Shown piece after piece: positions 51,870 to 60,576 of a stretch of 60,708 nucleotides of DNA. Within the stretch, counting starts at the first letter, position 1; each line of letters opens with the position of its first letter. The notes under the pieces are model-generated. The model had not been told where the DNA came from. It saw only the letters and a list, made by a program, of their open reading frames with translations, and searched no databases. The translations under genes were made by a program, and so were the position numbers. The stretch comes from Cupriavidus numazuensis. Lineage in GTDB: Bacteria > Pseudomonadota > Gammaproteobacteria > Burkholderiales > Burkholderiaceae. Location of the stretch: the NCBI RefSeq assembly GCF_905397435.1, contig NZ_CAJPVI010000052.1, positions 1 through 60,708 on the forward strand, in the 5' to 3' direction.

Positions 51870-54209
51870 TTGTCCGCCACCCCACCCGCCTCACCCCGCT
51901 ACACCGTCGCCGTCCGCACCTTATGCGAATTCACCGCCAAGGCCGGCGACCTCGACCTGCGCTTCACGCCTTCCCCCACCGGGCAGGAAGGCGTAGCGGG
52001 CCATGGCGTGGTCACGAGCCGCCGCGGGCCGGGCTACGAGTCCGAGGTAGCGCTGTCGGGTGAATTCGAAGGCCTGCGCGTGCGCGGCCGTGCCGATGGC
52101 TACGATCCCGTAGCCAACCGCGTCGAGGAAATCAAGACCGTACGCGGCGACAAGGCCGAGATCCCGCAGAACCATCAGGCGCTGCACTGGGCGCAGGCAA
52201 AGATCTACGGGTGGCTGCTGTGCGAGGCCCGCAACCTGCAGAAGATCGACGTGACGCTCGTGTATTTCGACATCCTGAGCCAGCGTGAACGCGTACTGAA
52301 GGAACGCTACGACGCCGCGACGCTGCGTGCCTTCTTTGAAGACAGCTGCCGCCGCTTCATGCATTGGGCCGAGCGCGAAATCGCACATCGCAGCGATCGC
52401 GATGCAGGCTTGCAGGCGCTGGCCTTTCCGCACGGCACGTTCCGTGACGGGCAGCGCCTGCTGGCGGAGTCGGTCTACAAAGCCAATGCCTCGGCACGTA
52501 CGCTGCTGGCGCAGGCACCTACCGGCATCGGCAAGTCGATCGGCACGGTGTTTCCAGCGCTGAAGGCCATGCCCGCGCAGCGCATCGACAAGATCTTCTT
52601 CCTGTCCGCACGGTCGACGGGCCGCGCCGTCGCGCTGCAGGCCACTGCGCAACTGCGCAGCAGTCCCGACGATGCGCCGCTGCGCGTGCTGGAGCTGACC
52701 GCGCGCGACAAGGCCTGCGAGCATCCGGATCTGGCCTGTCACGGGGAATCCTGCCCGCTGGCGCAAGGCTTCTATGACCGGCTGCCAGCGGCGCGCGAAG
52801 CCGCAAGCCGTGCACCGCTGCTGGATCGCCACGCAGTGCGCGAGATCGCCCGTACGCATGCGGTGTGCCCGTATTACCTCACGCAGGAGATGATCCGCTG
52901 GAGCGATCTGGTGGTGGCCGACTACAACTACTATTTCGACCGCAGCGCGATGCTGTATGCGCTGACCGCGCTGAACGAATGGCGCGTGAGCGTGCTGGTC
53001 GATGAGGCGCACAACCTGGTCGAACGCGGCCGCACCATGTACACGGCTACGCTGGACCACGCGGCATTCCGCGGCGTGCGCCTGTCCGCGCCAGGCGCGC
53101 TGAAGTCGAAGATGAACAAGGTCTATCGGCAGTGGAACACGCTTGCCAAATCGAGCGAAGCTGAGTACGAAACGCACGATGAAGAACCCGCGGCATTCGT
53201 TGAAGCGTTGACCCAGCTCTGCACCGCCATCATCGACGACATGAGCGAGCATCCGCAGCGGCACGACGCCACGCTGGAACGCTTCTACTTCGATGCGATG
53301 CACTTCCTGCGCCTGGCGGAGCAGATGACGGAGTACGGCGGCAAGCATTCGCTGTTCGATATCACACGCACGGCGCGCGGCCGTTCCGGCGTGGATGCCG
53401 CGCTGTGCGTGCGCAATCTGTTGCCTGCGCCATATCTTGCGCCGCGCTTTGCCGGGGCGCATTCGACCACGCTGTTTTCCGCCACGCTGCAGCCAGCCGA
53501 CTACTACCGCAACTTGCTCGGCATGCCGGCCAGTGCGGTGTGGGTGGAAGTGCCCTCGCCGTTCCAGCCCGAACAGCTCGACGTGCATGTCGCGCGCCAT
53601 ATCTCCACGCGCTATTCCCACCGGCAACGCTCGCTGCCGGCGATCGTGGAACTGATGGCCGACCAGTACGCGCAGCGTCCCGGCAACTACCTGGCCTTCT
53701 TCAGCAGTCATGACTATCTGCAGCAGGCCGCCGCGCTGCTGGCCGAATGCCATCCCGATATCCCGACCTGGTCGCAGGCGCGCGGCATGACCGAGGCTGG
53801 CCAGGCAGCGTTTCTCGATGCGTTCGCGGCGGGCGGACGGGGTATCGGTTTCGCCGTGCTGGGCGGCGTGTTTTCCGAAGGTGTGGATCTTCCCGGTGAC
53901 CGCCTGATCGGCGCGTTCGTGGCCACGCTCGGGCTGCCCCAGGTGAACCCCGTCAACGAACAACTGCGCGAACGGATGGATGCCGCCTTCGGCCGCGGCT
54001 ATGACTACGCCTACCTGTATCCGGGCCTGCGCAAGGTCGTGCAGGCGGCCGGCCGCGTGATCCGCACCCGCGAGGATCGTGGCGTGGTGTGGCTGATCGA
54101 CGATCGTTTTGCGCGGCCGGAGGTGCGTGAGATGCTGCCTGCATGGTGGGAGATATCGGCGATGGATAATCGGCAGCGCAACGTTCACGAACGAAAGCCC
54201 GCCCCCTGA
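51870..54209 (+). CDS. Fe-S helicase (XPD/DinG type) with N-terminal RecB/Cas4-like nuclease domain
   Basis: The 779-residue protein begins at a TTG. Residues ~10-130 carry a PD-(D/E)XK nuclease pattern: H45, D76 (GRADGYD), E87-I-K89 and Q109-x3-Y113. The helicase follows: Walker A APTGIGKS (216-223), four Cys of the iron-sulfur domain (283, 290, 295, 333), DEAH box (378-381), FSATLQP, GGVFSEGVDLPGD and motif VI QAAGRVIRTREDRG. DinG/XPD helicases unwind 5'-tailed or looped DNA. The upstream LexA box and the following nuclease-like gene point to SOS-induced DNA repair or defence. No clear ribosome site is seen, but the residues after the TTG already fit the domain. Confidence 0.9.
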   Translation: MSATPPASPRYTVAVRTLCEFTAKAGDLDLRFTPSPTGQEGVAGHGVVTSRRGPGYESEVALSGEFEGLRVRGRADGYDPVANRVEEIKTVRGDKAEIPQNHQALHWAQAKIYGWLLCEARNLQKIDVTLVYFDILSQRERVLKERYDAATLRAFFEDSCRRFMHWAEREIAHRSDRDAGLQALAFPHGTFRDGQRLLAESVYKANASARTLLAQAPTGIGKSIGTVFPALKAMPAQRIDKIFFLSARSTGRAVALQATAQLRSSPDDAPLRVLELTARDKACEHPDLACHGESCPLAQGFYDRLPAAREAASRAPLLDRHAVREIARTHAVCPYYLTQEMIRWSDLVVADYNYYFDRSAMLYALTALNEWRVSVLVDEAHNLVERGRTMYTATLDHAAFRGVRLSAPGALKSKMNKVYRQWNTLAKSSEAEYETHDEEPAAFVEALTQLCTAIIDDMSEHPQRHDATLERFYFDAMHFLRLAEQMTEYGGKHSLFDITRTARGRSGVDAALCVRNLLPAPYLAPRFAGAHSTTLFSATLQPADYYRNLLGMPASAVWVEVPSPFQPEQLDVHVARHISTRYSHRQRSLPAIVELMADQYAQRPGNYLAFFSSHDYLQQAAALLAECHPDIPTWSQARGMTEAGQAAFLDAFAAGGRGIGFAVLGGVFSEGVDLPGDRLIGAFVATLGLPQVNPVNEQLRERMDAAFGRGYDYAYLYPGLRKVVQAAGRVIRTREDRGVVWLIDDRFARPEVREMLPAWWEISAMDNRQRNVHERKPAP

Positions 54210-54225
54210 ATTGCCAACGATCGCC

Positions 54226-55578
54226 ATGCCCCTACTGCCACCGCCCGCCTTGCTTCAGCAGACGCTGCGCGCCGTTGCTCGCCGGTATCGCTTGCCTGCA
54301 CTGTCCGAGGTGCGAGAAGCAGGCCCCTCTACCACGCTGGCGACCGTGATCGAACAGGCACGCCTGGCGTTGGTCCGCGGCGAAACGCCGGACGCGGCGC
54401 TCGAACGCCTGTTCGTCGAAGCGCTCGCCCGGCTGATCCACGACGCCATGCGCGCGGATGCCGGCGATCCCGTCTTTCAGGCCATGCTGCTTCGGCATCG
54501 GGTGACGCATGTTCGCGAATATGCATCGCTGTCCGCGCGTGCCGAGCAGGATCGGCGTCCGGTCCTCGCAAGCGTCAATGCGTTGGCCCATCCGCGCAAG
54601 CCGCAAAGTGAGGGGATGGTGAAGCTGCATGCGTTGGCATCATCGTCATCGTGGTCAGCATTACACGACGCAGTGCAACAGCTGCTGGATCTGCCGGCGA
54701 TAGCAGACGACACACCGACCCGGCATCGTTTGTCGCGGCTCGCTGACAGTCCCGAGCTGGAACGCTTGCGGCGCCTCGAGACGCTGGGGTCCGATGCGCT
54801 CGTGCGCCAGTACCGGACGCTGTGGGACCGACAGGGTCCACGCTCCGGCACTGCGGCGGCTGCGGCCCAGGGTGTTGATGCGCAGCGGCGTGGCACTGCC
54901 GTCGAAGCACTCACGGCACAGGCACTTCAGGCCCTGGCGCGCCGACTCAATGAGGCAGATGGCACCGGGACTCCATACCGTGTTGTCACGTCGATGCGCG
55001 TACCCGCATCCATTCCCGCAAAGCACGAGCGCGCCAAGACCGAATGGGATGCGGTACTGCTGAGGCAGGCGGAAACGATCGACGATGCACCGGCCTGGGA
55101 CATTTGCCTGCTCGCGGAGGCCAAGGCCTCCGCCGATGCGGCCACCACCGACTTCCCGCGGTTGCTGCGCGGCATGCGCCTGCTCGCGCAAGCGGACGCT
55201 GCCGTGACCTATGACTTTGAAACGCATGAAGGCGTGGTCAGGCTGCGCGGCGCCTCGTTAAGCGCACTGCCCACTGACGAGACCGCGCTCGCCGAGACGG
55301 TGCTCTACTGCAGCAATGCCCCTGCCGAGACCGCACCGCGTTTGCTCAGTGCGGCCAGCCGGATGCAACTGTTGTCCGCGCAGGACAGCCTTGACTTCGC
55401 GGCGCACGTCGCCGAAACACGGCACGCGGATGCGCGGGACCTCGAACCGGTGTGGCAGCAATTGCTGGAATCGCCGCGCTGGGCCGCGGTGTTGAACCAA
55501 TACGCGGTGATGCGCGAGGTCCGCGACCTGATGGTCCATCCGGACGACCTGCTCGCAGCGAGCGACAGCCAGGCTTAG
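54226..55578 (+). CDS. Unknown protein with a PD-(D/E)XK-like motif set, partner of the helicase
   Basis: This 450-residue protein starts 17 bp after the helicase stop. I do not recognise a named family. In the C-terminal half a nuclease-like series can be read: G223-x3-E227 in a helix (RGTAVEALTAQAL), then D275 in KTEWDAVLL and E298-x-K300 in ICLLAEAKAS, followed by a helix (FPRLLRGMRLLAQA). The first ~200 residues are mostly helical with REYASLSARAEQDRRP and a Ser run (HALASSSSWSAL). It should act with the helicase under the same LexA-box promoter. The nuclease idea is inference from the motif order. Confidence 0.8.
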   Translation: MPLLPPPALLQQTLRAVARRYRLPALSEVREAGPSTTLATVIEQARLALVRGETPDAALERLFVEALARLIHDAMRADAGDPVFQAMLLRHRVTHVREYASLSARAEQDRRPVLASVNALAHPRKPQSEGMVKLHALASSSSWSALHDAVQQLLDLPAIADDTPTRHRLSRLADSPELERLRRLETLGSDALVRQYRTLWDRQGPRSGTAAAAAQGVDAQRRGTAVEALTAQALQALARRLNEADGTGTPYRVVTSMRVPASIPAKHERAKTEWDAVLLRQAETIDDAPAWDICLLAEAKASADAATTDFPRLLRGMRLLAQADAAVTYDFETHEGVVRLRGASLSALPTDETALAETVLYCSNAPAETAPRLLSAASRMQLLSAQDSLDFAAHVAETRHADARDLEPVWQQLLESPRWAAVLNQYAVMREVRDLMVHPDDLLAASDSQA

Positions 55579-55625
55579 CGTTCGCGGCAAGGCTGGGTGA
55601 AACCTGCATCCGCCTCACGGCACGG

Positions 55626-55964
55626 CTAGTGTGGCGTAGGCCTTGGACGCGGCGTCGGATAAGGAGGATGCGCGCCACCGCCGGGCACCTCGATATACGG
55701 CGCGACGATGATCGGATACTGCGCCGCCCCATTGGACTGCGACGCTTCGGGTGCCATGTACGGCTGGGCTCCCGCGGCGCCACGACGCGAAGGCGGGGCG
55801 GTCTGAAGCCCGGTGCCGCCGCTCTTTCCGTCGCTGATGCCGCCCTGCGTATCGAGGACCAGCGGCTGGCTGGTCGACTGTGGAGCCGCAAATGCCAGCG
55901 ACGCCGCGGTCAGCAGCATGGCAGTTGCCGTGGATTTCAGTAGGAGGGACACAGCTGAAGGCAT
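55626..55964 (-). CDS. Small exported proline-rich protein
   Basis: This 112-residue protein has a signal peptide (MPSAVSLLLKSTATAMLLTAASLAFAA, cut near FAA) and a low-complexity mature part: GGISDGKSGGTGLQTAPPSRRG, QYPIIVAPYIEVPGGG and a C-terminal PPYPTPRPRPTPH. GGAG precedes the ATG at 55964. It is convergent with the nuclease-like gene and divergent from the acetaldehyde dehydrogenase operon. The function is unknown; it is probably periplasmic or surface-associated. Confidence 0.7.
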   Translation of the reverse strand: MPSAVSLLLKSTATAMLLTAASLAFAAPQSTSQPLVLDTQGGISDGKSGGTGLQTAPPSRRGAAGAQPYMAPEASQSNGAAQYPIIVAPYIEVPGGGAHPPYPTPRPRPTPH

Positions 55965-56145
55965 GAATGCTCCGTTTGACCTGGAAGAAGGTGCCTGCCG
56001 GCTTGATTTGGCGGGCGAGCAAGGCGGCTCGTTGCCAGCGTTCCTATGGTAGCCCAGAGACTTTCTGACAACACGGAATCTCCAAGCGCCGCATACCGCC
56101 CTCGAAAAGTACGATGAAAATCTCTTTTTGGCCTTTATTTTCTTA

Positions 56146-56170
56146 ACATATGAGATTAAATCTCGTATGT
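56146..56170. promoter_or_regulatory. 25-bp inverted repeat upstream of the acetaldehyde dehydrogenase gene
   Basis: Arms ACATATGAGAT and ATCTCGTATGT surround TAA, with one mismatched pair, in an AT-rich stretch about 135 bp before the gene. A similar AAAATCTC lies at about 56117-56124. The IclR-type regulator at 58355-59125 is the likely protein. The 338-bp gap otherwise holds the promoter and the strong AAGGAGG at 56288-56294. Confidence 0.65.
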
Positions 56171-56302
56171 TGATAAGTTCGTTGAGACGGAGTAATCTTC
56201 GTTCACGGGCGCGGCCACCGAATCCCGCAAGACCGCCCCCGCTGCCCATCCCCGAAACAACAGAGGGCCGGCAGCAACGCGCCACCCAAGGAGGCTCAAT
56301 TG

Positions 56303-57241
56303 GTGACAAGGAAACTCAAGGCCGCGATCATCGGATCCGGCAATATCGGCACGGACCTGATGATCAAGATCCTGCGCCATGGCAAGCACCTCGAAATGGG
56401 CGCCATGGTCGGTATCGACCCGGAATCGGATGGCCTGGCGCGTGCTGCCCGCATGGGTGTGGCGACCACGCATGAGGGCGTGGAAGGGCTGATCAACCTG
56501 CCGAATTTCGCTGACATCGACGTCGTCTTCGACGCCACCAGCGCCGGCGCCCACGTGAAGAACGACGCCCGCCTGCGTGAAGTCAAGCCGGGCATCCGCA
56601 TGATCGACCTGACCCCGGCGGCCATCGGCCCGTACTGCGTGCCGGTGGTCAACCTGGACGACCGCCTCGACGCGCTGAACGTCAACATGGTCACCTGCGG
56701 CGGCCAGGCGACGATCCCCATGGTCGCGGCCGTGTCGCGCGTCGCAAAGGTCCACTACGCCGAAATCGTTGCGTCGATCTCCAGCAAGTCGGCCGGCCCG
56801 GGCACGCGTGCCAACATCGACGAGTTCACCGAGACAACCTCGAAGGCGATTGAAGTGATCGGCGGCGCTGCGAAGGGCAAGGCCATCATCGTGCTGAACC
56901 CGGCCGAGCCGCCGCTGATCATGCGCGACACGGTCTACGTGCTGAGCGCCGCCGCCAACCGCGCAGAGGTGGAAGCCTCCATCGAGGAAATGGCCGCCGC
57001 CGTGCAGCAGTACGTGCCCGGCTACCGCCTCAAGCAGAAGGTGCAGTTCGACGAAATTCCGGCCAGCGCCCCGCTCAACATCCCGGGCCTCGGCAAGTTC
57101 AGCGGCCTGAAAACGTCGGTGTTCCTGGAGGTCGAGGGCGCCGCCCACTACCTGCCCGCCTACGCCGGCAATCTGGACATCATGACCTCCGCCGCCCTGG
57201 CCACCGCCGAGCGCATGGCGCAGGCCGCACTGACCGCTTGA
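56303..57241 (+). CDS. mhpF: Acetaldehyde dehydrogenase (acetylating)
   Basis: The 312-residue enzyme oxidises acetaldehyde (or propanal) with CoA and NAD to acetyl-CoA. The Rossmann motif is AAIIGSGNIGTDLMIKI; the catalytic Cys lies in NMVTCGGQATIPM (about 132), followed by ASISSKSAGPGTRANIDEF. I choose the GTG at 56303, 8 bp after a perfect AAGGAGG; a TTG just before it (56300) is also possible. It forms a channelling complex with the aldolase encoded next, the final step of meta-cleavage pathways. Confidence 0.94.
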   Translation: MTRKLKAAIIGSGNIGTDLMIKILRHGKHLEMGAMVGIDPESDGLARAARMGVATTHEGVEGLINLPNFADIDVVFDATSAGAHVKNDARLREVKPGIRMIDLTPAAIGPYCVPVVNLDDRLDALNVNMVTCGGQATIPMVAAVSRVAKVHYAEIVASISSKSAGPGTRANIDEFTETTSKAIEVIGGAAKGKAIIVLNPAEPPLIMRDTVYVLSAAANRAEVEASIEEMAAAVQQYVPGYRLKQKVQFDEIPASAPLNIPGLGKFSGLKTSVFLEVEGAAHYLPAYAGNLDIMTSAALATAERMAQAALTA

Positions 57242-57255
57242 GGAGACACCCCGCC

Positions 57256-58278
57256 ATGCCTTTCAACCCCGGCAAGAAGCTCTACATTTCCGACGTGACG
57301 CTGCGTGACGGCAGCCACGCCATCCGCCACCAGTACTCGATCCAGAACGTCAAGGACATCGCCCGCGCGCTCGACAAGGCCCGCGTCGATTCCATCGAGG
57401 TCGCCCACGGAGACGGCCTGCAGGGTTCCAGCTTCAACTACGGCTTCGGCGCCCACACCGACCTGGAGTGGATCGAGGCCGTGGCCGGCGAGATCTCGCA
57501 CGCGCAGATCGCCACGCTGCTGCTGCCCGGCATCGGCACCATCCATGACCTGGACAACGCCTACAAGGCCGGCGCGCGCATCGTGCGCGTGGCCACGCAC
57601 TGCACCGAGGCCGACGTCTCGCGCCAGCATATCGAGCGTGCGCGCGAACTGGGCATGGATACGGTCGGCTTCCTGATGATGAGCCACATGACCACGCCGG
57701 AGAACCTGGCGGTCGAGGCGAAGAAAATGGAAAGCTACGGCGCGACCACGATCTACGTGGTCGATTCCGGCGGCGCGCTCGGCATGGATGACGTCCGGGC
57801 TCGCTTCCGCGCGCTGAAGGCCGTGCTCGATCCGTCGACCACGACGGGTATGCACGCCCACCACAACCTGTCGCTCGGCGTGGCCAATTCGATCGTCGCC
57901 GTCGAGGAAGGCTGCGACCGCATCGACGCCAGCCTGGCCGGCATGGGCGCCGGTGCGGGCAACGCGCCGCTGGAAGTCTTCATCGCCGCCGCCGACCGCA
58001 TGGGCTGGGACCACGGCACCGACCTGTACGCGCTGATGGACGCCGCCGATGACCTCGTCCGTCCGCTGCAGGACCGCCCGGTGCGCGTCGACCGCGAGAC
58101 CCTGGCCCTGGGCTACGCCGGCGTGTATTCGAGCTTCCTGCGCCACTCCGAAGTCGCCGCCAACAAGTACGGCATCAAGACCGTCGACATCCTGGTCGAG
58201 CTTGGCAAGCGCCGCATGGTCGGCGGCCAGGAAGACATGATCGTCGACGTGGCGCTGGACCTGCTCAACAAGGCATAA
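57256..58278 (+). CDS. mhpE: 4-hydroxy-2-oxovalerate aldolase
   Basis: The 340-residue TIM-barrel aldolase of the DmpG/BphI/MhpE type splits 4-hydroxy-2-oxoacids to pyruvate and an aldehyde passed to the dehydrogenase. Visible are ISDVTLRDGSHAIRHQ with the catalytic Arg/Asp/His, EVAHGDGLQGSSFNYG, and the metal-binding GMHAHHNLSLGVANS. AGGAGA precedes the ATG, 14 bp after the mhpF stop. No upstream meta-cleavage genes lie in the window, so this pair is isolated. Confidence 0.95.
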   Translation: MPFNPGKKLYISDVTLRDGSHAIRHQYSIQNVKDIARALDKARVDSIEVAHGDGLQGSSFNYGFGAHTDLEWIEAVAGEISHAQIATLLLPGIGTIHDLDNAYKAGARIVRVATHCTEADVSRQHIERARELGMDTVGFLMMSHMTTPENLAVEAKKMESYGATTIYVVDSGGALGMDDVRARFRALKAVLDPSTTTGMHAHHNLSLGVANSIVAVEEGCDRIDASLAGMGAGAGNAPLEVFIAAADRMGWDHGTDLYALMDAADDLVRPLQDRPVRVDRETLALGYAGVYSSFLRHSEVAANKYGIKTVDILVELGKRRMVGGQEDMIVDVALDLLNKA

Positions 58279-58317
58279 AGCGACAGGGCCTGCGTTCGGA
58301 CTACGCGCGCGCAAAGT

Positions 58318-58339
58318 GCCGCCGGACCCCTCCGGCGGC
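58318..58339 (+). terminator. Hairpin between the aldolase and IclR genes
   Basis: GCCGCCGGA and TCCGGCGGC form a perfect 9-bp stem with loop CCCC, 40 bp after the aldolase stop. Only GTT follows, so termination may be partial. Confidence 0.6.
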
Positions 58340-58354
58340 GTTACACTTGCCGGC

Positions 58355-59125
58355 ATGACCGACACCACCAACCCCACCCGCACCCTCGCCAGCCAGACGC
58401 TTTTCCGCGGCCTGGACGTGGTCGATGCCGTCGCGGCCGGTTCGCAGACCGTGCAGGACATTGCGGACCGCACCGGCCTGCCGTTCAGCACGACGCACCG
58501 GCTGGCGTCGGCCCTGGTGCAGGCCCGCTACCTCCATTTCGAGCCGCGACGCGGCTACCGGCTGGGCCCGCGCCTGCTGGAACTCGGCTTCGCCGCCTAC
58601 CGGGACTCCGACATCACGCGCAGCGCGCGCGCCGGCATGGAAGAACTGGCCGAGCAAACCCGGGACACCATTCACCTCGCCCAACTCGACGGCGACGAGA
58701 TCATCTACCTCGACAAGATCGGCGGGCAGCGCCCGATCAGCGTCAACTCCCGCATAGGCGGCCGCAAGCCGGTCTGCTCGACCGGCGTGGGCAAGGCACT
58801 GATCCTCGACGAGAGCGAGGACAAGTGGACAGCTCGCTACGAATACGATGCGAAGCGGGGCAATGTGCACCTCCCCCTCGATCGCTGGCTCTCAGGCATG
58901 CGCGCGTACGCGCAGGGCGGTTATGCCTTTGATCTGGAAGAAGACGCGCCGAGCATCTGCTGCGTGGCGGTGCCGATCAGGGATGCCAGCGGCCACACGG
59001 TTGCAGCCATCAGCGTCACGGGAACGACCGATTACACCGACGAAGCGCAACTGCGCGCGCTCATTCCGGTGGTGCGGCGGGTGGCGCAATCCATCAGCGA
59101 AAAGATCGGCGGCAGGCTGGGGTAA
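58355..59125 (+). CDS. IclR-family transcriptional regulator
   Basis: This is a 256-residue regulator with an N-terminal winged helix (QTLFRGLDVVDAVAAGSQTVQDIADRTGLPFSTTHRLASAL) and an effector domain from about 85 (DTIHLAQLDGDEIIYLDKI, CSTGVGKAL, CCVAVPIRDASGHTVAAISVTG). Downstream of mhpFE and convergent with the aldehyde dehydrogenase, it is the probable regulator of mhpFE through the palindrome at 56146-56170. Confidence 0.9.
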   Translation: MTDTTNPTRTLASQTLFRGLDVVDAVAAGSQTVQDIADRTGLPFSTTHRLASALVQARYLHFEPRRGYRLGPRLLELGFAAYRDSDITRSARAGMEELAEQTRDTIHLAQLDGDEIIYLDKIGGQRPISVNSRIGGRKPVCSTGVGKALILDESEDKWTARYEYDAKRGNVHLPLDRWLSGMRAYAQGGYAFDLEEDAPSICCVAVPIRDASGHTVAAISVTGTTDYTDEAQLRALIPVVRRVAQSISEKIGGRLG

Positions 59126-59143
59126 GTACCTGCCTGGAATCAA

Positions 59144-60535
59144 TCAGGCGGACGCCACGGCCCAGTACGTACGGGCGTTGGTGAATTCGCGGATGCCTGC
59201 GGCCGCAAGCTCGCGGCCGTAGCCCGACTTCTTCGTACCACCGAACGGCACGCGTGCGTCGGAAGCGGTGATCGCATTGATGAATGCGGCGCCGCTGGTA
59301 ATGCCCCTGGCCACCGCCAGCGCGCGCTCAGTCGATCCGGCCCAGACGCTCACCGACAGGCCGAACGGCGTCGCGTTGGCCAGGCGCACCGCATCAGCGT
59401 CGTCCCTGGCCACGGCGATGGCGGCCAGCGGGCCGAACGTCTCTTCATCGAAGGCAGCCATCCCCGGCTGCATATTGCCGAGCACCGTCGGCGCGTAGAA
59501 GTTGCCTGGCCCCTCCACGGCCTTGCCTCCGGCCAGCAGCACGGCGCCGGCTTCGACCGATCGGCGCACCTGCTGGTCCAATGCGTCGCGCAGGTCCGGG
59601 CGAGCCAGCGGCCCCATCTGCGTGGCAGAGTCGTTCGGATTGCCGACGACAAGGGCTTGCGTCGCCTGTACGAACCGTTCGGTGAATGCCTTGGCAATCC
59701 CTTCCGAGACGATAAAGCGCTTGGCACAGACACAGCTCTGCCCGGCGTTGTGGAAGCGCGCCTTCACGGCCGCGGCCACGGCCTGGTCGAGGCCCGCATC
59801 GTCCAGCACGATGAAGGCATCGGAACCGCCCAGTTCCAGCACGGACTTCTTCGATGCCCGGCCCGCCGCCGCGCCGACGGCGGCACCGGCGCGATTGGAT
59901 CCCGTGAGCGTCACGGCCGCGATGCGGTCGTCGTGGATCAGGCCATCGATCACCTGCGGTACGTCCGGTTCGGCGACGACCAGCGTGGTCACGAGATGCT
60001 TCGGCAGCCCGGCGTCGAGGAACAGCTTTTCCAGCGCCAGCGCACATCCCGTGACGTTGGGCGAATGCTTCAGCAGCACGCCGTTGCCCGCGGTAATCGC
60101 CGGAATCGCGAAACGCATGACCTGCCACACCGGGAAGTTCCACGGCATCACGGCGAGCACCAGGCCGATCGGTTCATAGCTGACCCATGCGTCCACGCCT
60201 TCGATGTCAGCCTTCTCGTCAGCGAGGATGCGCGCGGCGTTGTCGGCATAGTAGAGCGCGGTGACCGCGGACTTTTCCATTTCGCCGGCGGCCTCGGGCA
60301 GCACCTTGCCCATCTCGGCAGTAATCAGCTCCGCAAATGGCCTGGCCTGGCGGCGCAGTTCCTCAGCCAGGCGGCGCACGGCTGCAACACGGTCCGCCAG
60401 TGGTTGCTGGCCCCATGCCTTCGCTGCGGCATGGCCGGCGCTGACGGCCGTCTCGATCTGCCCGGCGGTCCAGCCTTCGTAGGTCTGCAGCGCGGCACCC
60501 GTGCTGGGGTTATAGGTAGTAATGGTTTGGGTCAT
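59144..60535 (-). CDS. NAD(P)-dependent aldehyde dehydrogenase, succinate-semialdehyde type
   Basis: This is a 463-residue aldehyde dehydrogenase: MPWNFPVWQVMRFAIPAITAGN, LTGSNRAGAAVG, catalytic Glu in LELGGSDAFIVLDD and catalytic Cys in FHNAGQSCVCAKRFI. The short length, the HSPNVTGCA stretch and the ending GREFTNARTYWA resemble the YneI/Sad succinate-semialdehyde dehydrogenases. Related enzymes accept other semialdehydes. It follows a Bug gene on the minus strand with a 41-bp gap. Confidence 0.88.
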   Translation of the reverse strand: MTQTITTYNPSTGAALQTYEGWTAGQIETAVSAGHAAAKAWGQQPLADRVAAVRRLAEELRRQARPFAELITAEMGKVLPEAAGEMEKSAVTALYYADNAARILADEKADIEGVDAWVSYEPIGLVLAVMPWNFPVWQVMRFAIPAITAGNGVLLKHSPNVTGCALALEKLFLDAGLPKHLVTTLVVAEPDVPQVIDGLIHDDRIAAVTLTGSNRAGAAVGAAAGRASKKSVLELGGSDAFIVLDDAGLDQAVAAAVKARFHNAGQSCVCAKRFIVSEGIAKAFTERFVQATQALVVGNPNDSATQMGPLARPDLRDALDQQVRRSVEAGAVLLAGGKAVEGPGNFYAPTVLGNMQPGMAAFDEETFGPLAAIAVARDDADAVRLANATPFGLSVSVWAGSTERALAVARGITSGAAFINAITASDARVPFGGTKKSGYGRELAAAGIREFTNARTYWAVASA

Positions 60536-60576
60536 GGCTATCCTTCGGAAGACCAGTCAAAGGGTTGAGTAACGAG

